A DNA stretch of 64,000 nt from Tardiphaga sp. P9-11. Lineage in GTDB: Bacteria > Pseudomonadota > Alphaproteobacteria > Rhizobiales > Xanthobacteraceae. This document shows, in pieces, positions 20,129 to 30,160 of this stretch. The notes beneath the pieces were generated by a model. It worked only from the letters and a program-made list of their open reading frames with translations. It searched no databases and had not been told where the DNA came from. The stretch's first letter is position 1. Each line of letters opens with the position of its first letter. A program made the position numbers and the translations under genes. Where the stretch lies: positions 434,001 through 498,000 of the forward strand of contig NZ_NPKQ01000001.1 in NCBI RefSeq assembly GCF_008329525.1, given 5' to 3'.

Positions 20129-20680
20129 TTAGGTGCCGGCGTAGAAGAACGACGCCAGACGGGTATTAATATTGTCGGCGATCTCACCCGCCGCGCGGTC
20201 CTCGGCATCGCGATAGGCGCGTGCTCTGGCGAAGCGCTGAAGCTGGCCGGGGATGTCGTAGGTGACGCGGGAGAACGTGCTGCCGGTCAGGACTTGCTTG
20301 CCGGTGGCGATCTCGATCAGGCCATAGGTCGCGTCGATACCGTAGTTTTCGCTGGTCGGCAGCGCGGTGTTCGGGTCGACGATCAGCGAGGTCCGGCTCG
20401 GGTTGAAACGGATCTTTAGCTGATAGGTCGGTGGCAGGCCGGTGGCGCTGCCATACATCTTGAACATCAGCGCATTGCGGATGTTCACGCCGACGCGGGC
20501 TTGCGGCGACGCATTGGGATAGTCCAGCGGCGGAACTTCGACGCCTAGCAGCTTCTCGCGCAAGCCGGGTTTGCCGTCGCCACGGTCGGCATACATCGGC
20601 TGGAAGCAGCCGGCCGTCAGCGCCGCCAGGGTGGCGACGACCATGAGCCGGGCGGCGATGCGAGATTTAGCCGACAACAT
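20129..20680 (-). CDS. lptE: LPS assembly lipoprotein LptE
   Basis: 183 residues. The lipobox LTAGC puts the lipidated cysteine at residue 25. FQPMYAD follows directly, as in alphaproteobacterial LptE. The protein plugs LptD in the outer membrane and helps insert lipopolysaccharide. It overlaps the leuS stop by 14 bp and is followed by holA, the usual order. Confidence 0.9.
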   Translation of the reverse strand: MLSAKSRIAARLMVVATLAALTAGCFQPMYADRGDGKPGLREKLLGVEVPPLDYPNASPQARVGVNIRNALMFKMYGSATGLPPTYQLKIRFNPSRTSLIVDPNTALPTSENYGIDATYGLIEIATGKQVLTGSTFSRVTYDIPGQLQRFARARAYRDAEDRAAGEIADNINTRLASFFYAGT

Positions 20681-23276
20681 TCACGATCCTCTGGGCGACG
20701 ACGATGATCTTCTTGACGGGCTTGCCGTCGAGAGCCTGTTTTACAGCATCGAGCGCCAGAGCGGCAGCCTCAATTTCCGGGTTCGTCGCTTCCCGGGCCA
20801 CTGTGACTTCTCCGCGCTTCTTGCCATTGACCTGCACGGGCAGGGTTATGGTGTCTTCAACCAGCAGATTGGGCTCGATTTGCGGCCAACGGGCTTCCGA
20901 GATCATGCCCGGTTGCCCGAGCACGCCCCAGCATTCCTCGGCCAGATGCGGCATCATCGGCGCAAACAGTTGAACAAGGATGACCGAGGCCTCGTGGAGC
21001 GCCCAGCAGACATCCGGGGCCGGGGTTCCCGGACGCGCCAAGGCTTCGCCCAACACGTTGGAAAATTCGCGGATATGGGCCAGGCAGACATTGAAGTGCA
21101 GCTTTTCGATCTCGGTCGAGACCTTGCTGAGCGCGCCATGGGCGGCCTTGCGGATCGCCAGGGCATCGGGGCCGAATTCGGCGGGACGGGCTGCCGGTGC
21201 CGATTTGCCGTGCGCGGCTGATTCGTTGATCTGCCGCCACAGGCGCTGCACGAAACGCGAGGCGCCCTTGACGCCTTCTTCGCTCCAGATGACGTCGCGG
21301 TCCGGCGGCGAATCCGACAGCATGAACCAACGGGCGGTATCGGCGCCGTAGGTGCCCATGATGTCGTCGGGGTCGACCGTGTTGCGCTTCGACTTCGACA
21401 TCTTTTCGATCGGGCCGATGGTGATGTCTTCGCCAGTAGCGATCAGCGTAGCGCGTTGGCCGTTACCGCCGATCTCGATGTTGATCTCGGCCGGTGAGGC
21501 GAAGGTGCCGTCCTGCTTCTTGTAGGTCTCGTGAACCACCATGCCCTGCGTGAACATGCCGGCAAACGGCTCGTCGAAATTAACGTGACCGGTTGCCTTC
21601 ATGGCGCGGGTGAAGAAGCGGCTGTAGAGCAGATGCAGGATCGCGTGTTCGACACCGCCGATATACTGATCCACCGGCATCATGCGATTGGCGACAGACG
21701 TCGTCGTCGGCGCCGTCGTATTCCACGGATCGGTGAAGCGCGTGAAGTACCAGGACGAGTCCACGAAGGTGTCCATGGTATCGGTTTCGCGCCGCGCATC
21801 CGCGCCGCAATTCGGGCACTTCACATGCTTCCAGGTCGGATGATGATCAAGCGCATTGCCCGGCTTGTCGAAGGAGACATCCTCCGGCAGCACGACCGGC
21901 AGGTCCTTGTCTGGCACCGGTACGATATCGCAGCTCGGGCAGTGGATGATCGGAATCGGGCAGCCCCAATAGCGCTGCCGTGAGATACCCCAGTCGCGCA
22001 GGCGGAAATTGATCTCGCGCTTGCCCCAGCCGTCCTTCTCGAAGATTTCGAGCGACCGCTTCATGGCTTCTTCGCAGGTCATCACGTCGGGTTCGCCAAC
22101 CCAGCGGATATATTGCACCGAGTCGGTCTTCGCCGGAACGAAAGCAATATCCTGCACGCGTTCGTCGCTGCCGACCGGCACGAACACGTCGAGCACGGGC
22201 AGATCATACTTGCGTGCGAAATCCAGGTCGCGCTGGTCATGGGCCGGGCAGCCGATGATGGCGCCGGTGCCGTAATCCATCAGCACGAAGTTCGCGATAT
22301 AAAGCGGCAGCGTCCATGACGCGTCGGCTGGATGCGTGACCTTAATACCGGTGTCGAAGCCGAGCTTTTCGGCGGTGTCGATTTCGGCCTGCGAGGTGCC
22401 CATGCGATGGCATTCCTCGATGAAGGCGGCGACTTTCGGATCCTTCTCCGCCAGCGCTTTCGCCAGCGGATGATCCGGCGAGATGGCCGAGAAGGTCGGG
22501 CCATACATCGTGTCCGCGCGCGTGGTGAACACGGGCAGCGTATCGAAACCGGCGGGCGCGCCGATCAGTCCGAACTGGAAGTGTAGGCCTTCCGACTTGC
22601 CGATCCAGTTGCGCTGCATCAGGCGCACCTTGTCGGGCCAACGGTCCAGCGTATCCAGCGCAGACAACAGCTCGTCGGAATATTTGCTGATCTTGAAGAA
22701 CCACTGGGTCAGCTCGCGCTGTTCAACAAGCGCGCCGGAGCGCCAGCCGCGGCCGTCGATCACCTGCTCGTTGGCCAGCACGGTGTGATCGACCGGATCC
22801 CAGTTCACCTTGGATTTCTTGCGTTCGGCCAGACCTGCCCGCATGAAATCGAGAAACATCTTCTGCTGATGTTTGTAGTAGGTGGGGTCGCATGTCGCGA
22901 ATTCGCGCGACCAGTCGAGCGACAGACCCATGGTCTGCAGCTGCTTTTTCATCGATGCGATGTTCTCGTAGGTCCAGGCCTTCGGGGCGACCTTGCGCTC
23001 GATGGCGGCGTTCTCGGCGGGCAGGCCGAACGCATCCCAGCCCATCGGATGCAAGACGTTCTTGCCCTGCGCGCGCTGAAAACGCGCGACCACGTCGCCC
23101 ATGGTGTAGTTGCGGACATGGCCCATATGGATGCGCCCCGACGGATAGGGGAACATCTCGAGCACGTAATACTTCTCGCGCGGATCGTCGTTCTTGGTGG
23201 CGAAGATCGCCTTGTCGTCCCAGACGCGCTGCCAGCGCGGTTCGGTCTCGCGGGCGTTGTAACGTTCGTTGCTCAT
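20667..23276 (-). CDS. leuS: Leucine--tRNA ligase
   Basis: 869 residues, a class I synthetase. The HIGH-equivalent is [15 protein letters not shown] near 42-56, the KMSKS loop is [16 protein letters not shown] near 620, and the connective editing domain ([12 protein letters not shown] region) lies in between. The zinc-ribbon-like [17 protein letters not shown] and [18 protein letters not shown] segments are present. First gene of leuS-lptE-holA. Confidence 0.97.
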   Translation of the reverse strand: MSNERYNARETEPRWQRVWDDKAIFATKNDDPREKYYVLEMFPYPSGRIHMGHVRNYTMGDVVARFQRAQGKNVLHPMGWDAFGLPAENAAIERKVAPKAWTYENIASMKKQLQTMGLSLDWSREFATCDPTYYKHQQKMFLDFMRAGLAERKKSKVNWDPVDHTVLANEQVIDGRGWRSGALVEQRELTQWFFKISKYSDELLSALDTLDRWPDKVRLMQRNWIGKSEGLHFQFGLIGAPAGFDTLPVFTTRADTMYGPTFSAISPDHPLAKALAEKDPKVAAFIEECHRMGTSQAEIDTAEKLGFDTGIKVTHPADASWTLPLYIANFVLMDYGTGAIIGCPAHDQRDLDFARKYDLPVLDVFVPVGSDERVQDIAFVPAKTDSVQYIRWVGEPDVMTCEEAMKRSLEIFEKDGWGKREINFRLRDWGISRQRYWGCPIPIIHCPSCDIVPVPDKDLPVVLPEDVSFDKPGNALDHHPTWKHVKCPNCGADARRETDTMDTFVDSSWYFTRFTDPWNTTAPTTTSVANRMMPVDQYIGGVEHAILHLLYSRFFTRAMKATGHVNFDEPFAGMFTQGMVVHETYKKQDGTFASPAEINIEIGGNGQRATLIATGEDITIGPIEKMSKSKRNTVDPDDIMGTYGADTARWFMLSDSPPDRDVIWSEEGVKGASRFVQRLWRQINESAAHGKSAPAARPAEFGPDALAIRKAAHGALSKVSTEIEKLHFNVCLAHIREFSNVLGEALARPGTPAPDVCWALHEASVILVQLFAPMMPHLAEECWGVLGQPGMISEARWPQIEPNLLVEDTITLPVQVNGKKRGEVTVAREATNPEIEAAALALDAVKQALDGKPVKKIIVVAQRIVNVVG

Positions 23277-23457
23277 GGTGCTTTTGAAATCCGCCGGCCG
23301 GTTCGAGCGCTTCTCAGATCATGGACGCGCGAACGAGGTCGCAAACCGGTGCTTGCTCGGGCTGAATTCGCGCTTGAGGCGGGGGACTAGGCCATAAAAG
23401 GCCGCGTTAGGTCAATGGTTTAAGACAAGAAACGAGCCAGGGGCGGGTCCCGCCGTC

Positions 23458-25155
23458 TCACCCCGCCAGCGACACGGCGGTGCCGTAGGCCCGGACAAAG
23501 CCGTGCTCAACCACGGTGTTGCGGCCGCGTCGTTTAGCGGCGTAGAGCGAGGCATCGGCTGCCTCGATCAAATCGTTTGCCGTCTCCAGCGCCGCCGGCG
23601 TTGCCGAGGCCACGCCTACACTGACCGTGACCCGCTGATGTGCGCTGGTCGCGTGAGAGACCGACAGGTTCCAGATTGCCGCGCGGACCATTTCGCCGAT
23701 CTGGATGCCGCGGGCGACCTCAGTGCCCGGCAGCAGCAGGCAGAATTCCTCGCCGCCATAGCGTCCGGCAAAGCCCGAGCTGCGATCGGCCAGGCTGGAG
23801 AGAGCTTCGCCGACGCGCGCCAGGCAAGCATCGCCTTCGGGATGGCCATAGGTGTCGTTGAAGAGCTTGAAGTGATCGACGTCGATCATCAGCAGCGTCA
23901 GATGGTCGCCGGACTGTTGGGCCCTCAGCCATTCGAAATCGAGACGGCTCTGGAACCCGCGTCGATTCGCCAGGCCGGACAGCATGTCGATGGAGGCAAG
24001 TACCGTGAGCTGCTCATTACTGGCCCGCAACTCACGTTCGCGACCGCGCAGTTGCGCCGCCATGCCGTAAAAAGCGCGCGCCAGGGGCACGAATTCCGCC
24101 GGCAGCGTGTTACGTGCGACCCGTGCCGACCAGTCGCCGCGGCCGAAGCGCTTCGCCATGGTCTCCATCATCTGGATCGGTTTGATGATCAATCGCTCTG
24201 CAACCACGAGCGCGCCGAGCAGCACGAACAGGCAGACGAAGGCGAGTTGCAGATAGGCGTTGCGAATCTCATGATTGGCAACGGCCGAGACCCGGGCCTC
24301 GTCGATACTGACGATCAGTTGTGCGCCCGTGCCGGGAATGGTGGCGAACGACACGGCGCGCTGCGAACCATCGCTGGCGTTGAATGACAGTGAACCGGTT
24401 TGTTTATCCGTATTACGCAAATGCGCTTCGATCATTGGCAGTAAAGCGAGGTCTTCCATCGGCCGGCCGATCGCGCTGGCATCGGAGGGCGGTGCTGCGA
24501 GCACGGTGCCGGCATGATCGACGAGCAATGCACTCACGCCAGGGCGATCGCCAAGATTGCCGATGATCTTCGACATCCAGTCGAGATTCACCGCTGCCAG
24601 AACCACGGCATCGTCGTCCTTTGTCAGTCCGGGCGCGAGGTAGGCGGCCATGATCGTCGGCTGATTCGTGAGACGACTGAAGAGGTAGTCGCTGACGACG
24701 AATTCGCCTGTCTCAACGGCCTTCTTGAAATAGGGGCGATCGCTGAAATCGAATCTCTGCTCGATGACTTCCGGCCAGGTCGAGCACTTGGCGATGCCAT
24801 CCGCACCGGCCACCGTCAGGCTGCGCAGCCACGGCATGTCTCCGCGCAGGCTTGCCCGCATGATAGCGCAGCTCCGATTCACCTGAGCGGCCGACGTATA
24901 GATGTAGGCAGACGATTTCAGCACGGCTTCGATGGAGGCAAAGACTTCGCGCTGTGCATCGGCGCTGTGCTGGGCAATGCCAGCAAAATCACGCGCGGCC
25001 ATCGCAATCTGGTGAGTACGCGTTGCATCGAGCGAACGGATACGCTCAGCCATCAATGGCCCGACCAGAATGAGGGCCAGCAAGACCAGTCGAGCGCGAA
25101 TACCGAGAGCTCCCCTGAGCCTCGCTTTATTGCGGTTGATACCGATGCGTGACAT
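23458..25155 (-). CDS. Membrane-bound diguanylate cyclase (sensor domain, HAMP-like, GGDEF)
   Basis: 565 residues. The N-terminal membrane segment (ARLVLLALILVGPLMAE), a periplasmic sensor region of about 250 residues with a Cache-like layout, a second membrane segment (LQLAFVCLFVLLGALVVAE), a HAMP-like linker and a C-terminal GGDEF domain. The active site is RYGGEEF near residues 463-469, so c-di-GMP synthesis is expected. The RxxD inhibitory site five residues upstream is RSSG here, so product inhibition at that site is probably lost. Ligand unknown. Divergent from the yggS-type gene. Confidence 0.92.
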   Translation of the reverse strand: MSRIGINRNKARLRGALGIRARLVLLALILVGPLMAERIRSLDATRTHQIAMAARDFAGIAQHSADAQREVFASIEAVLKSSAYIYTSAAQVNRSCAIMRASLRGDMPWLRSLTVAGADGIAKCSTWPEVIEQRFDFSDRPYFKKAVETGEFVVSDYLFSRLTNQPTIMAAYLAPGLTKDDDAVVLAAVNLDWMSKIIGNLGDRPGVSALLVDHAGTVLAAPPSDASAIGRPMEDLALLPMIEAHLRNTDKQTGSLSFNASDGSQRAVSFATIPGTGAQLIVSIDEARVSAVANHEIRNAYLQLAFVCLFVLLGALVVAERLIIKPIQMMETMAKRFGRGDWSARVARNTLPAEFVPLARAFYGMAAQLRGRERELRASNEQLTVLASIDMLSGLANRRGFQSRLDFEWLRAQQSGDHLTLLMIDVDHFKLFNDTYGHPEGDACLARVGEALSSLADRSSGFAGRYGGEEFCLLLPGTEVARGIQIGEMVRAAIWNLSVSHATSAHQRVTVSVGVASATPAALETANDLIEAADASLYAAKRRGRNTVVEHGFVRAYGTAVSLAG

Positions 25156-25230
25156 CTTCGATCCCTAAGCCCCGCGGACATAGGTACTCCAAAGCCTTCA
25201 AAAAGCCTTTCCCGGATTCGTTAAACTGCA

Positions 25231-25959
25231 ATGGATCTCAAGAAAGTTCGCGTCTTGGTTGAAAATAAATCAGTGCAAGAGTCATCAGGCGTAACGCCTT
25301 CTTTACCAACCGACGGACTCGCTTCGGTCGAGTATGATATTTTCCGCGCGTGTAACGAAGCGCGGCGGGATCGCGGTTCTGTGACATTGATCGCCGTGTC
25401 GAAGACCTTCGAGGCTGACGCAATTGCGCCCGTGATCCAGTCGGGACAGCGGGTGTTTGGCGAAAACCGCGTTCAGGAAGCCAAATCCAAGTGGCCGGCG
25501 CTGATAGCCACTCAACCCGCGATTGCGTTACATTTGATCGGGCCTTTGCAGTCCAACAAGGCCAAGGAAGCGGTCGCCTTGTTCGATGCGATTCACTCGA
25601 TTGATCGTCCAAGCATTTGCGAAGCGTTAAGCAAGGAGATGAAGGCGCAGCAGCGGACGCCGCAACTGTTCGTACAGCTCAACACCGGTGAGGAGCCGCA
25701 AAAGGCCGGCATTGCGCCGGGCGAGGCCGATGATTTCCTGGCCCGCTGTCGTGACACTTTTGGGCTGACGATTTCCGGACTGATGTGCATTCCGCCGGTT
25801 GACGATGCGCCGGCGCCGCATTTCGCACTGACAGCGAAGATCGCCGCACGTAACGGATTGACGGAGTTGTCGATGGGCATGAGTGCCGATTTCGCCATCG
25901 CGATTCAATTCGGTGCCACTCATATCCGCGTCGGCTCGGCGATTTTCGGGAAGCGGTAG
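25231..25959 (+). CDS. YggS family pyridoxal phosphate homeostasis protein
   Basis: 242 residues. A PLP-binding protein that controls vitamin B6 and amino-acid balance, without a known catalytic role. The PLP lysine is in LIAVSKT; GENRVQEAKSKW, HLIGPLQSNKAKEAV and LSMGMSADFAIAIQFGATHIRVGSAIFG are the family blocks. The first ~30 residues are extra compared with the core domain, so a later start is possible. It is 75 bp from the diverging cyclase gene. Confidence 0.93.
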   Translation: MDLKKVRVLVENKSVQESSGVTPSLPTDGLASVEYDIFRACNEARRDRGSVTLIAVSKTFEADAIAPVIQSGQRVFGENRVQEAKSKWPALIATQPAIALHLIGPLQSNKAKEAVALFDAIHSIDRPSICEALSKEMKAQQRTPQLFVQLNTGEEPQKAGIAPGEADDFLARCRDTFGLTISGLMCIPPVDDAPAPHFALTAKIAARNGLTELSMGMSADFAIAIQFGATHIRVGSAIFGKR

Positions 25960-26110
25960 TTCTTCGTCTCACTTCCCGGTAAAGGCCGTTCGCGCTTTGC
26001 CCGAACTGGGAAGTTTCGGGTTGGGCGCCTGAGCATGCGCCATAATGTCGCACCATTCCGTCTCGACTGTATCCGGACGTGGGAACCCCGCTCCCGCGAG
26101 AGGGACAGAC

Positions 26111-27220
26111 ATGCGAGACTTTCGCTCCGTTACCCGGCTTTTGGCCACGCTGGCTGTGTTGACCATGCCGGTCGTTGCTGTGGCGCAGATCATCAGCATC
26201 ACGATTGCTCCGCCGGAACTGCCGGTCTACGAGCAGCCCGCCATTCCCGCGCCCGGCTATATCTGGACGCCCGGCTTCTGGGCCTATGGTCCGGACGGTT
26301 ACTACTGGGTGCCCGGCACCTGGGTTGAACCGCCCCAGGTCGGCCTGTTGTGGACGCCGGGTTATTGGGGCTGGCGTGATGGCTATTACGGTTGGAATGC
26401 GGGCTATTGGGGAACCCAAGTCGGCTTCTATGGCGGCGTCGATTACGGCTACGGCTATAGCGGTGTCGGTTATGCTGGCGGCCGCTGGAATAACGGCGTG
26501 TTCGCCTACAATCGGACCGTCAACAATTTCGGCGGCGTCGCGGTGACGAATGTCTACAACCAGACCATCGTCAACAATACGACCAACATCACACGAATCA
26601 GTTTCAACGGCGGCACTGGCGGCACAACCGCGCGGCCCACGCCGCAGGAGCAGGCCGTCGTGCATCAACCGCATATCGCGGCGACGGCCGTACAGACCCA
26701 GCACGAACATATCGCGAGCACCAACCGAGCGCTGCTCGTGTCCGAAAATCATGGCCATCCGGCGATTGCAGCAACGTCCAAGCCTGGTGAGTTCACCGGC
26801 AAGGGCGTCGTGGCAGCGCGGGAAGTTGGACCGGCTGCCGCGCGGCCGGCGGCGACGTCCGTGCCCGCGGCACTTCCTGCGGCCGGCGCCAAACCGCCTG
26901 CAAACAGGCCGGTTGCGAGCGCAACGCCTGAGAACAAGGGGCCACCGGCGGTCGTCGCACGTGCGATGACCAATGGCGCAGTCCCGCCGAAACCGCTGAA
27001 CACGGCAGCCAGGCCGGTTGCGATCAGGCCGCCTGTCGCCCCGCACCCGGCGGCTCCCAGGATGGCCGCTGTCGCGAAACCGCCGGCCCCGCCGCATGTT
27101 GCCGGCGCGCGGCCAGCGCCACATCCGGTCGCAGCTCGTCCGGCACCCCGGCTGGCTCCTCATCCTCCGGCGAGGCCGAAGGCGCCGCCGCATAACGATC
27201 CGCACAGGAAGCCGGAGTAG
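26111..27220 (+). CDS. YXWGXW repeat-containing secreted protein
   Basis: 369 residues from the ATG at 26111, which has a GAGAGGGA site. Signal peptide (LLATLAVLTMPVVAVAQ), then a stretch (residues ~40-125) of aromatic repeats such as PGYIWTPGFWAYG, WVPGTWV, WTPGYWGWRDGYYGW. It is followed by an Asn/Thr-rich part and a low-complexity Pro/Ala/His tail of about 150 residues ending in KPE. The repeat family is known in surface or periplasmic proteins of Proteobacteria; the role is unknown. The frame is also open upstream to 26045, but that part does not look like protein. Confidence 0.85.
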   Translation: MRDFRSVTRLLATLAVLTMPVVAVAQIISITIAPPELPVYEQPAIPAPGYIWTPGFWAYGPDGYYWVPGTWVEPPQVGLLWTPGYWGWRDGYYGWNAGYWGTQVGFYGGVDYGYGYSGVGYAGGRWNNGVFAYNRTVNNFGGVAVTNVYNQTIVNNTTNITRISFNGGTGGTTARPTPQEQAVVHQPHIAATAVQTQHEHIASTNRALLVSENHGHPAIAATSKPGEFTGKGVVAAREVGPAAARPAATSVPAALPAAGAKPPANRPVASATPENKGPPAVVARAMTNGAVPPKPLNTAARPVAIRPPVAPHPAAPRMAAVAKPPAPPHVAGARPAPHPVAARPAPRLAPHPPARPKAPPHNDPHRKPE

Positions 27221-27304
27221 CCGATCGGTCTGGCCGGGTCATTCAAGCCCCGGTCAGATCTTCACGCTTCTTCTAAAAGTCTGACGGCTGAGCCTGCATC
27301 AGCT

Positions 27305-27874
27305 TCAGCCGATGACGATGCGCGTTTGCGGTCCGATCCGGGCCAACAGCCGCAGCATGGCCGGCTTGGTCATCGCCACACAGCCCGCGGTCGGCGCGAA
27401 TTTCGGGCGGGCCAGATGCAGGAAAACCGCGCTTCCCCGTCCGGCGATCCGCGGCCGGGTGTTCTGGTCGATCTCAATAATGAAATCGTAGAGATGATCC
27501 TCGCGGGCCAGTCGGTCGCCGTCATTTCCACGATCAAGCCGGACAGGCCGATTGTAGTGACGGTCTGATGGATCTTCGCACCAGCCATCCGCGGGGGTGA
27601 TCGGGCGGATCGGCAGAAAGCTACGCGGACGTGGATTGCGGTCGGCTCGCCACCACAGCCGGATAGGGCGAAACGTCCCACGCGGCGTTCCGCCATCGCC
27701 TTCGCGTTTGTTCGCCTTGATTCCGCCGCGGCCGAGCGCGACGGGTATGGTTGCGTGATCGGTCGTCAGCCATCCACGGAGTCTGTCTCCGGCTGACGCG
27801 CGAATGTGAACCATAGTTAGCGGTCGATCACGCAAGCTTGTTCGATAAGTGTCTGAAATAACGAGACTTCCCAT
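27305..27874 (-). CDS. L,D-transpeptidase (YkuD) fold family protein
   Basis: 189 residues. The C-terminal active-site region reads FLHLARPKF..TAGCVAM, with the histidine at 153 and the nucleophilic cysteine at 165. This is the HxxxTxGC variant of the YkuD site, as in the bacterial family that cross-links or edits peptidoglycan. It starts without a signal peptide, so location is unclear. An alternative ATG at 27814 would drop 20 residues. It diverges from the response-regulator gene across 189 bp. Confidence 0.8.
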   Translation of the reverse strand: MGSLVISDTYRTSLRDRPLTMVHIRASAGDRLRGWLTTDHATIPVALGRGGIKANKREGDGGTPRGTFRPIRLWWRADRNPRPRSFLPIRPITPADGWCEDPSDRHYNRPVRLDRGNDGDRLAREDHLYDFIIEIDQNTRPRIAGRGSAVFLHLARPKFAPTAGCVAMTKPAMLRLLARIGPQTRIVIG

Positions 27875-28063
27875 CCGAATCGCGAACTCCGCCTTGCTAT
27901 TTACCGCAAATGTTCTATTTCGCGCTGCAGCAGTACATTCACCGGGAATGTCGCTGATTTTGCGCTAGAATATGCGCTAACGGCGAAGCCTGTCACGATT
28001 TCTGGCCCACTGTTTCAGCGCGGCGAACAACGCTCCGCCGCAGCCGTTCAAAGGATTGTCGCA

Positions 28064-28750
28064 ATGCCCAATGCCCGCAAGATCTTGATCGTGGATGACG
28101 ATACTGATTTGCGCGAGGCGCTGGTCGAGCAGCTGTCCCTGCATGAAGAGTTCGAGGCCTCAGCCGTCGACACCGGCGCCAAGGGCGCCACTGCAGCCAA
28201 AGCCAATTCTCCCGATCTGGTGCTGATGGATGTCGGCTTGCCCGACACGGATGGTCGCGAAGTCGTGCGCAGCCTGCGCAAGGGCGGCTTCAAGGCGCCG
28301 ATCATCATGCTGACCGGCCACGACACCGATAGCGACACCATTCTCGGTCTCGAATCCGGCGCCAATGATTATGTCGCCAAGCCGTTCCGCTTCGCCGTAC
28401 TGCTGGCGCGTATCCGCGCCCAGCTCCGCCAGCACGAAGCCAGCGAAGACGCTGTTTTCACCGTCGGTCCCTATAGTTTCCGGCCTGGCTCCAAGATGCT
28501 CACGGGCGCCAATGCCAAGAAGGTCCGCCTGACCGAGAAGGAAACCGCGATCCTGCGCTTCCTGTATCGCGCCGGCCAGTTGCCGGTCTCGCGTGAGACG
28601 CTGCTGCAGGAAGTCTGGGGCTACAATTCCGGTGTCACCACACACACGCTGGAAACGCATATCTATCGGCTGCGCCAGAAGATCGAGAAGGACGCCGCCA
28701 ACCCCGAAATCCTGGTGACGGAAGCCGGTGGCTACAAGTTGGTGCCGTGA
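28064..28750 (+). CDS. OmpR/PhoB-type response regulator
   Basis: 228 residues. Receiver domain with the acidic pair DDD at 11-13, phosphoacceptor Asp56 (LMDVGLPD), Thr84 and Lys106, then a winged-helix DNA-binding domain (KVRLTEKETAILRFLYRA, THTLETHIYRLRQKIE, EAGGYKLVP). No histidine kinase is next to it. The gene downstream codes for a cyclic-nucleotide-binding domain 72 bp away on the same strand. The signal it answers to is unknown. Confidence 0.93.
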   Translation: MPNARKILIVDDDTDLREALVEQLSLHEEFEASAVDTGAKGATAAKANSPDLVLMDVGLPDTDGREVVRSLRKGGFKAPIIMLTGHDTDSDTILGLESGANDYVAKPFRFAVLLARIRAQLRQHEASEDAVFTVGPYSFRPGSKMLTGANAKKVRLTEKETAILRFLYRAGQLPVSRETLLQEVWGYNSGVTTHTLETHIYRLRQKIEKDAANPEILVTEAGGYKLVP

Positions 28751-28822
28751 TACGATTCGGGAGCCGATTCGCCATTAGCTGTTCGGTGTCCTCCTTCGCG
28801 CGTCCCGATCACACGGTTCTGC

Positions 28823-29272
28823 ATGTCGATCGATGATGATGTAGCCCTGCTTGAGCGCGTCCCGACATTGCGCCTGTTGGGTATCGCCGCCTTGCGCGTG
28901 ATCGCGATCGGTTCCGAGCAGCAGGAATTCTCGCGGGGGTCCGTGTTGTTTCGGCAGGGCGACGATGCCGATTGCGGCTATGTCGTCCAGAACGGCGCAT
29001 TCCGCATCAGTCTCGACGACGGCAGCGATCATGAAGTGATCGCAGGCCCCGGCACATTGATGGGTGAACTCGCACTACTGGTGGCGATGCAGCGGCCATC
29101 GACGGCGGTTGCCACGGAATATTCCAGCACGATCCGCATCACACGCAGCCTGTTTCAGCGCGTGCTCGAGAGTGATCCTGCGGCAGCGCGCCGGCTGCGT
29201 GACGACATGGCCACCCGCGTCAGTCAGCTCGCCAGCGACGTGACATTGGTCGGCGCCAAGCTCAGCCAGTAA
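28823..29272 (+). CDS. Cyclic nucleotide-binding domain protein without DNA-binding domain
   Basis: 149 residues, essentially one cNMP-binding beta-roll (FSRGSVLFRQGDDADCGYVVQNGAFRI and the phosphate-binding PGTLMGELALLVAMQRPSTAVATE). The PBC arginine-alanine pair (RPSTA) is present. There is no Crp-type helix-turn-helix, so it is not a Crp/Fnr regulator by itself. It sits behind the response regulator and may act with it, but that is inference. Confidence 0.85.
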   Translation: MSIDDDVALLERVPTLRLLGIAALRVIAIGSEQQEFSRGSVLFRQGDDADCGYVVQNGAFRISLDDGSDHEVIAGPGTLMGELALLVAMQRPSTAVATEYSSTIRITRSLFQRVLESDPAAARRLRDDMATRVSQLASDVTLVGAKLSQ

Positions 29273-29278
29273 CTGATC

Positions 29279-30094
29279 TCAGAGCTCCAGAACGGTTGTA
29301 ACCGGTACGTGGTCCGACGGCCGTTCCCAGCCGCGTGCATCGGACGTGACGGTGTAGTCGCGGATCGAATCCTTCAGCGCGGACGAGACCCAGATGTGGT
29401 CGAGCCTACGGCCGCGATTGGACGCGGCCCAATCGGCGGCGCGGTAGCTCCACCACGTATAGATTTTCTCTGACAGCGGAATGCGTTCGCGCGCAACGTC
29501 GATCCAGTTGCCTTCGCTCTGCACGGCCAGCAGCTTTTCGCATTCGATCGGCGTGTGCGATACGATCTTCAACATCTGCTTGTGCGACCACACGTCGTTC
29601 TCATGGGGCGCGACGTTGAGATCGCCGACCAGGATGTGACGCGCGTCGCCGCGCGGATGCAACGGCTCGCAGGTTTTCATCTCGTCGAGGAACGAGAGCT
29701 TGTGCGCAAACTTCACATTCACGTCCGGGTCCGGAACGTCGCCGCCGGCAGGCACGTAGAAATCATGCACGACCAGCGGTGTGGCCATGCCGGCCTTTTC
29801 GCCAAACGACACCGAGATGTGGCGCGAGTCCAGATTGTTGCAGAACACGCGGATGTCACTGCTCTCGAATGGAAGCTTCGAGACGATGGCGACGCCGTGA
29901 TAGCCCTTCTGCCCGTTTAGCACGACGTGATCGTAGCCGAGCTGTTTGAAGCGCTTCAGCGGAAATGCGTCATCCGGGCACTTGGTTTCCTGCAGGCACA
30001 GCACATCCGGCTGCATCTCTTCCAGAAACTTGGCGACGAGGTCGATGCGCAATCGCACCGAATTGATATTCCAGGTGGTCAAGGAAAAACGCAT
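29279..30094 (-). CDS. xthA: Exodeoxyribonuclease III
   Basis: 271 residues of the exonuclease/endonuclease/phosphatase fold: TWNINSVRLR at the start, LCLQETKCPD with the metal-binding glutamate, VGDLNVAPHENDVW, and the ending RRLDHIWVS..WERPSDHVPV with the catalytic Asp-His. It acts as AP endonuclease and 3'-exonuclease in base excision repair. It lies 66 bp after lolA on the same strand. Confidence 0.93.
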   Translation of the reverse strand: MRFSLTTWNINSVRLRIDLVAKFLEEMQPDVLCLQETKCPDDAFPLKRFKQLGYDHVVLNGQKGYHGVAIVSKLPFESSDIRVFCNNLDSRHISVSFGEKAGMATPLVVHDFYVPAGGDVPDPDVNVKFAHKLSFLDEMKTCEPLHPRGDARHILVGDLNVAPHENDVWSHKQMLKIVSHTPIECEKLLAVQSEGNWIDVARERIPLSEKIYTWWSYRAADWAASNRGRRLDHIWVSSALKDSIRDYTVTSDARGWERPSDHVPVTTVLEL

Positions 30095-30160
30095 GGAGAT
30101 CCGATGATGAGACGGCGCAAGCGCGCCTGCTCACCATGAGGGCATCGCCTGTTGCGAAAT

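Noticed and set aside
25679-27205. A 508-codon minus-strand frame over the YXWGXW gene and the yggS-type end
   Set aside because: Arg-rich low-complexity translation, produced by the antisense of a Pro/Ala/His-rich gene.
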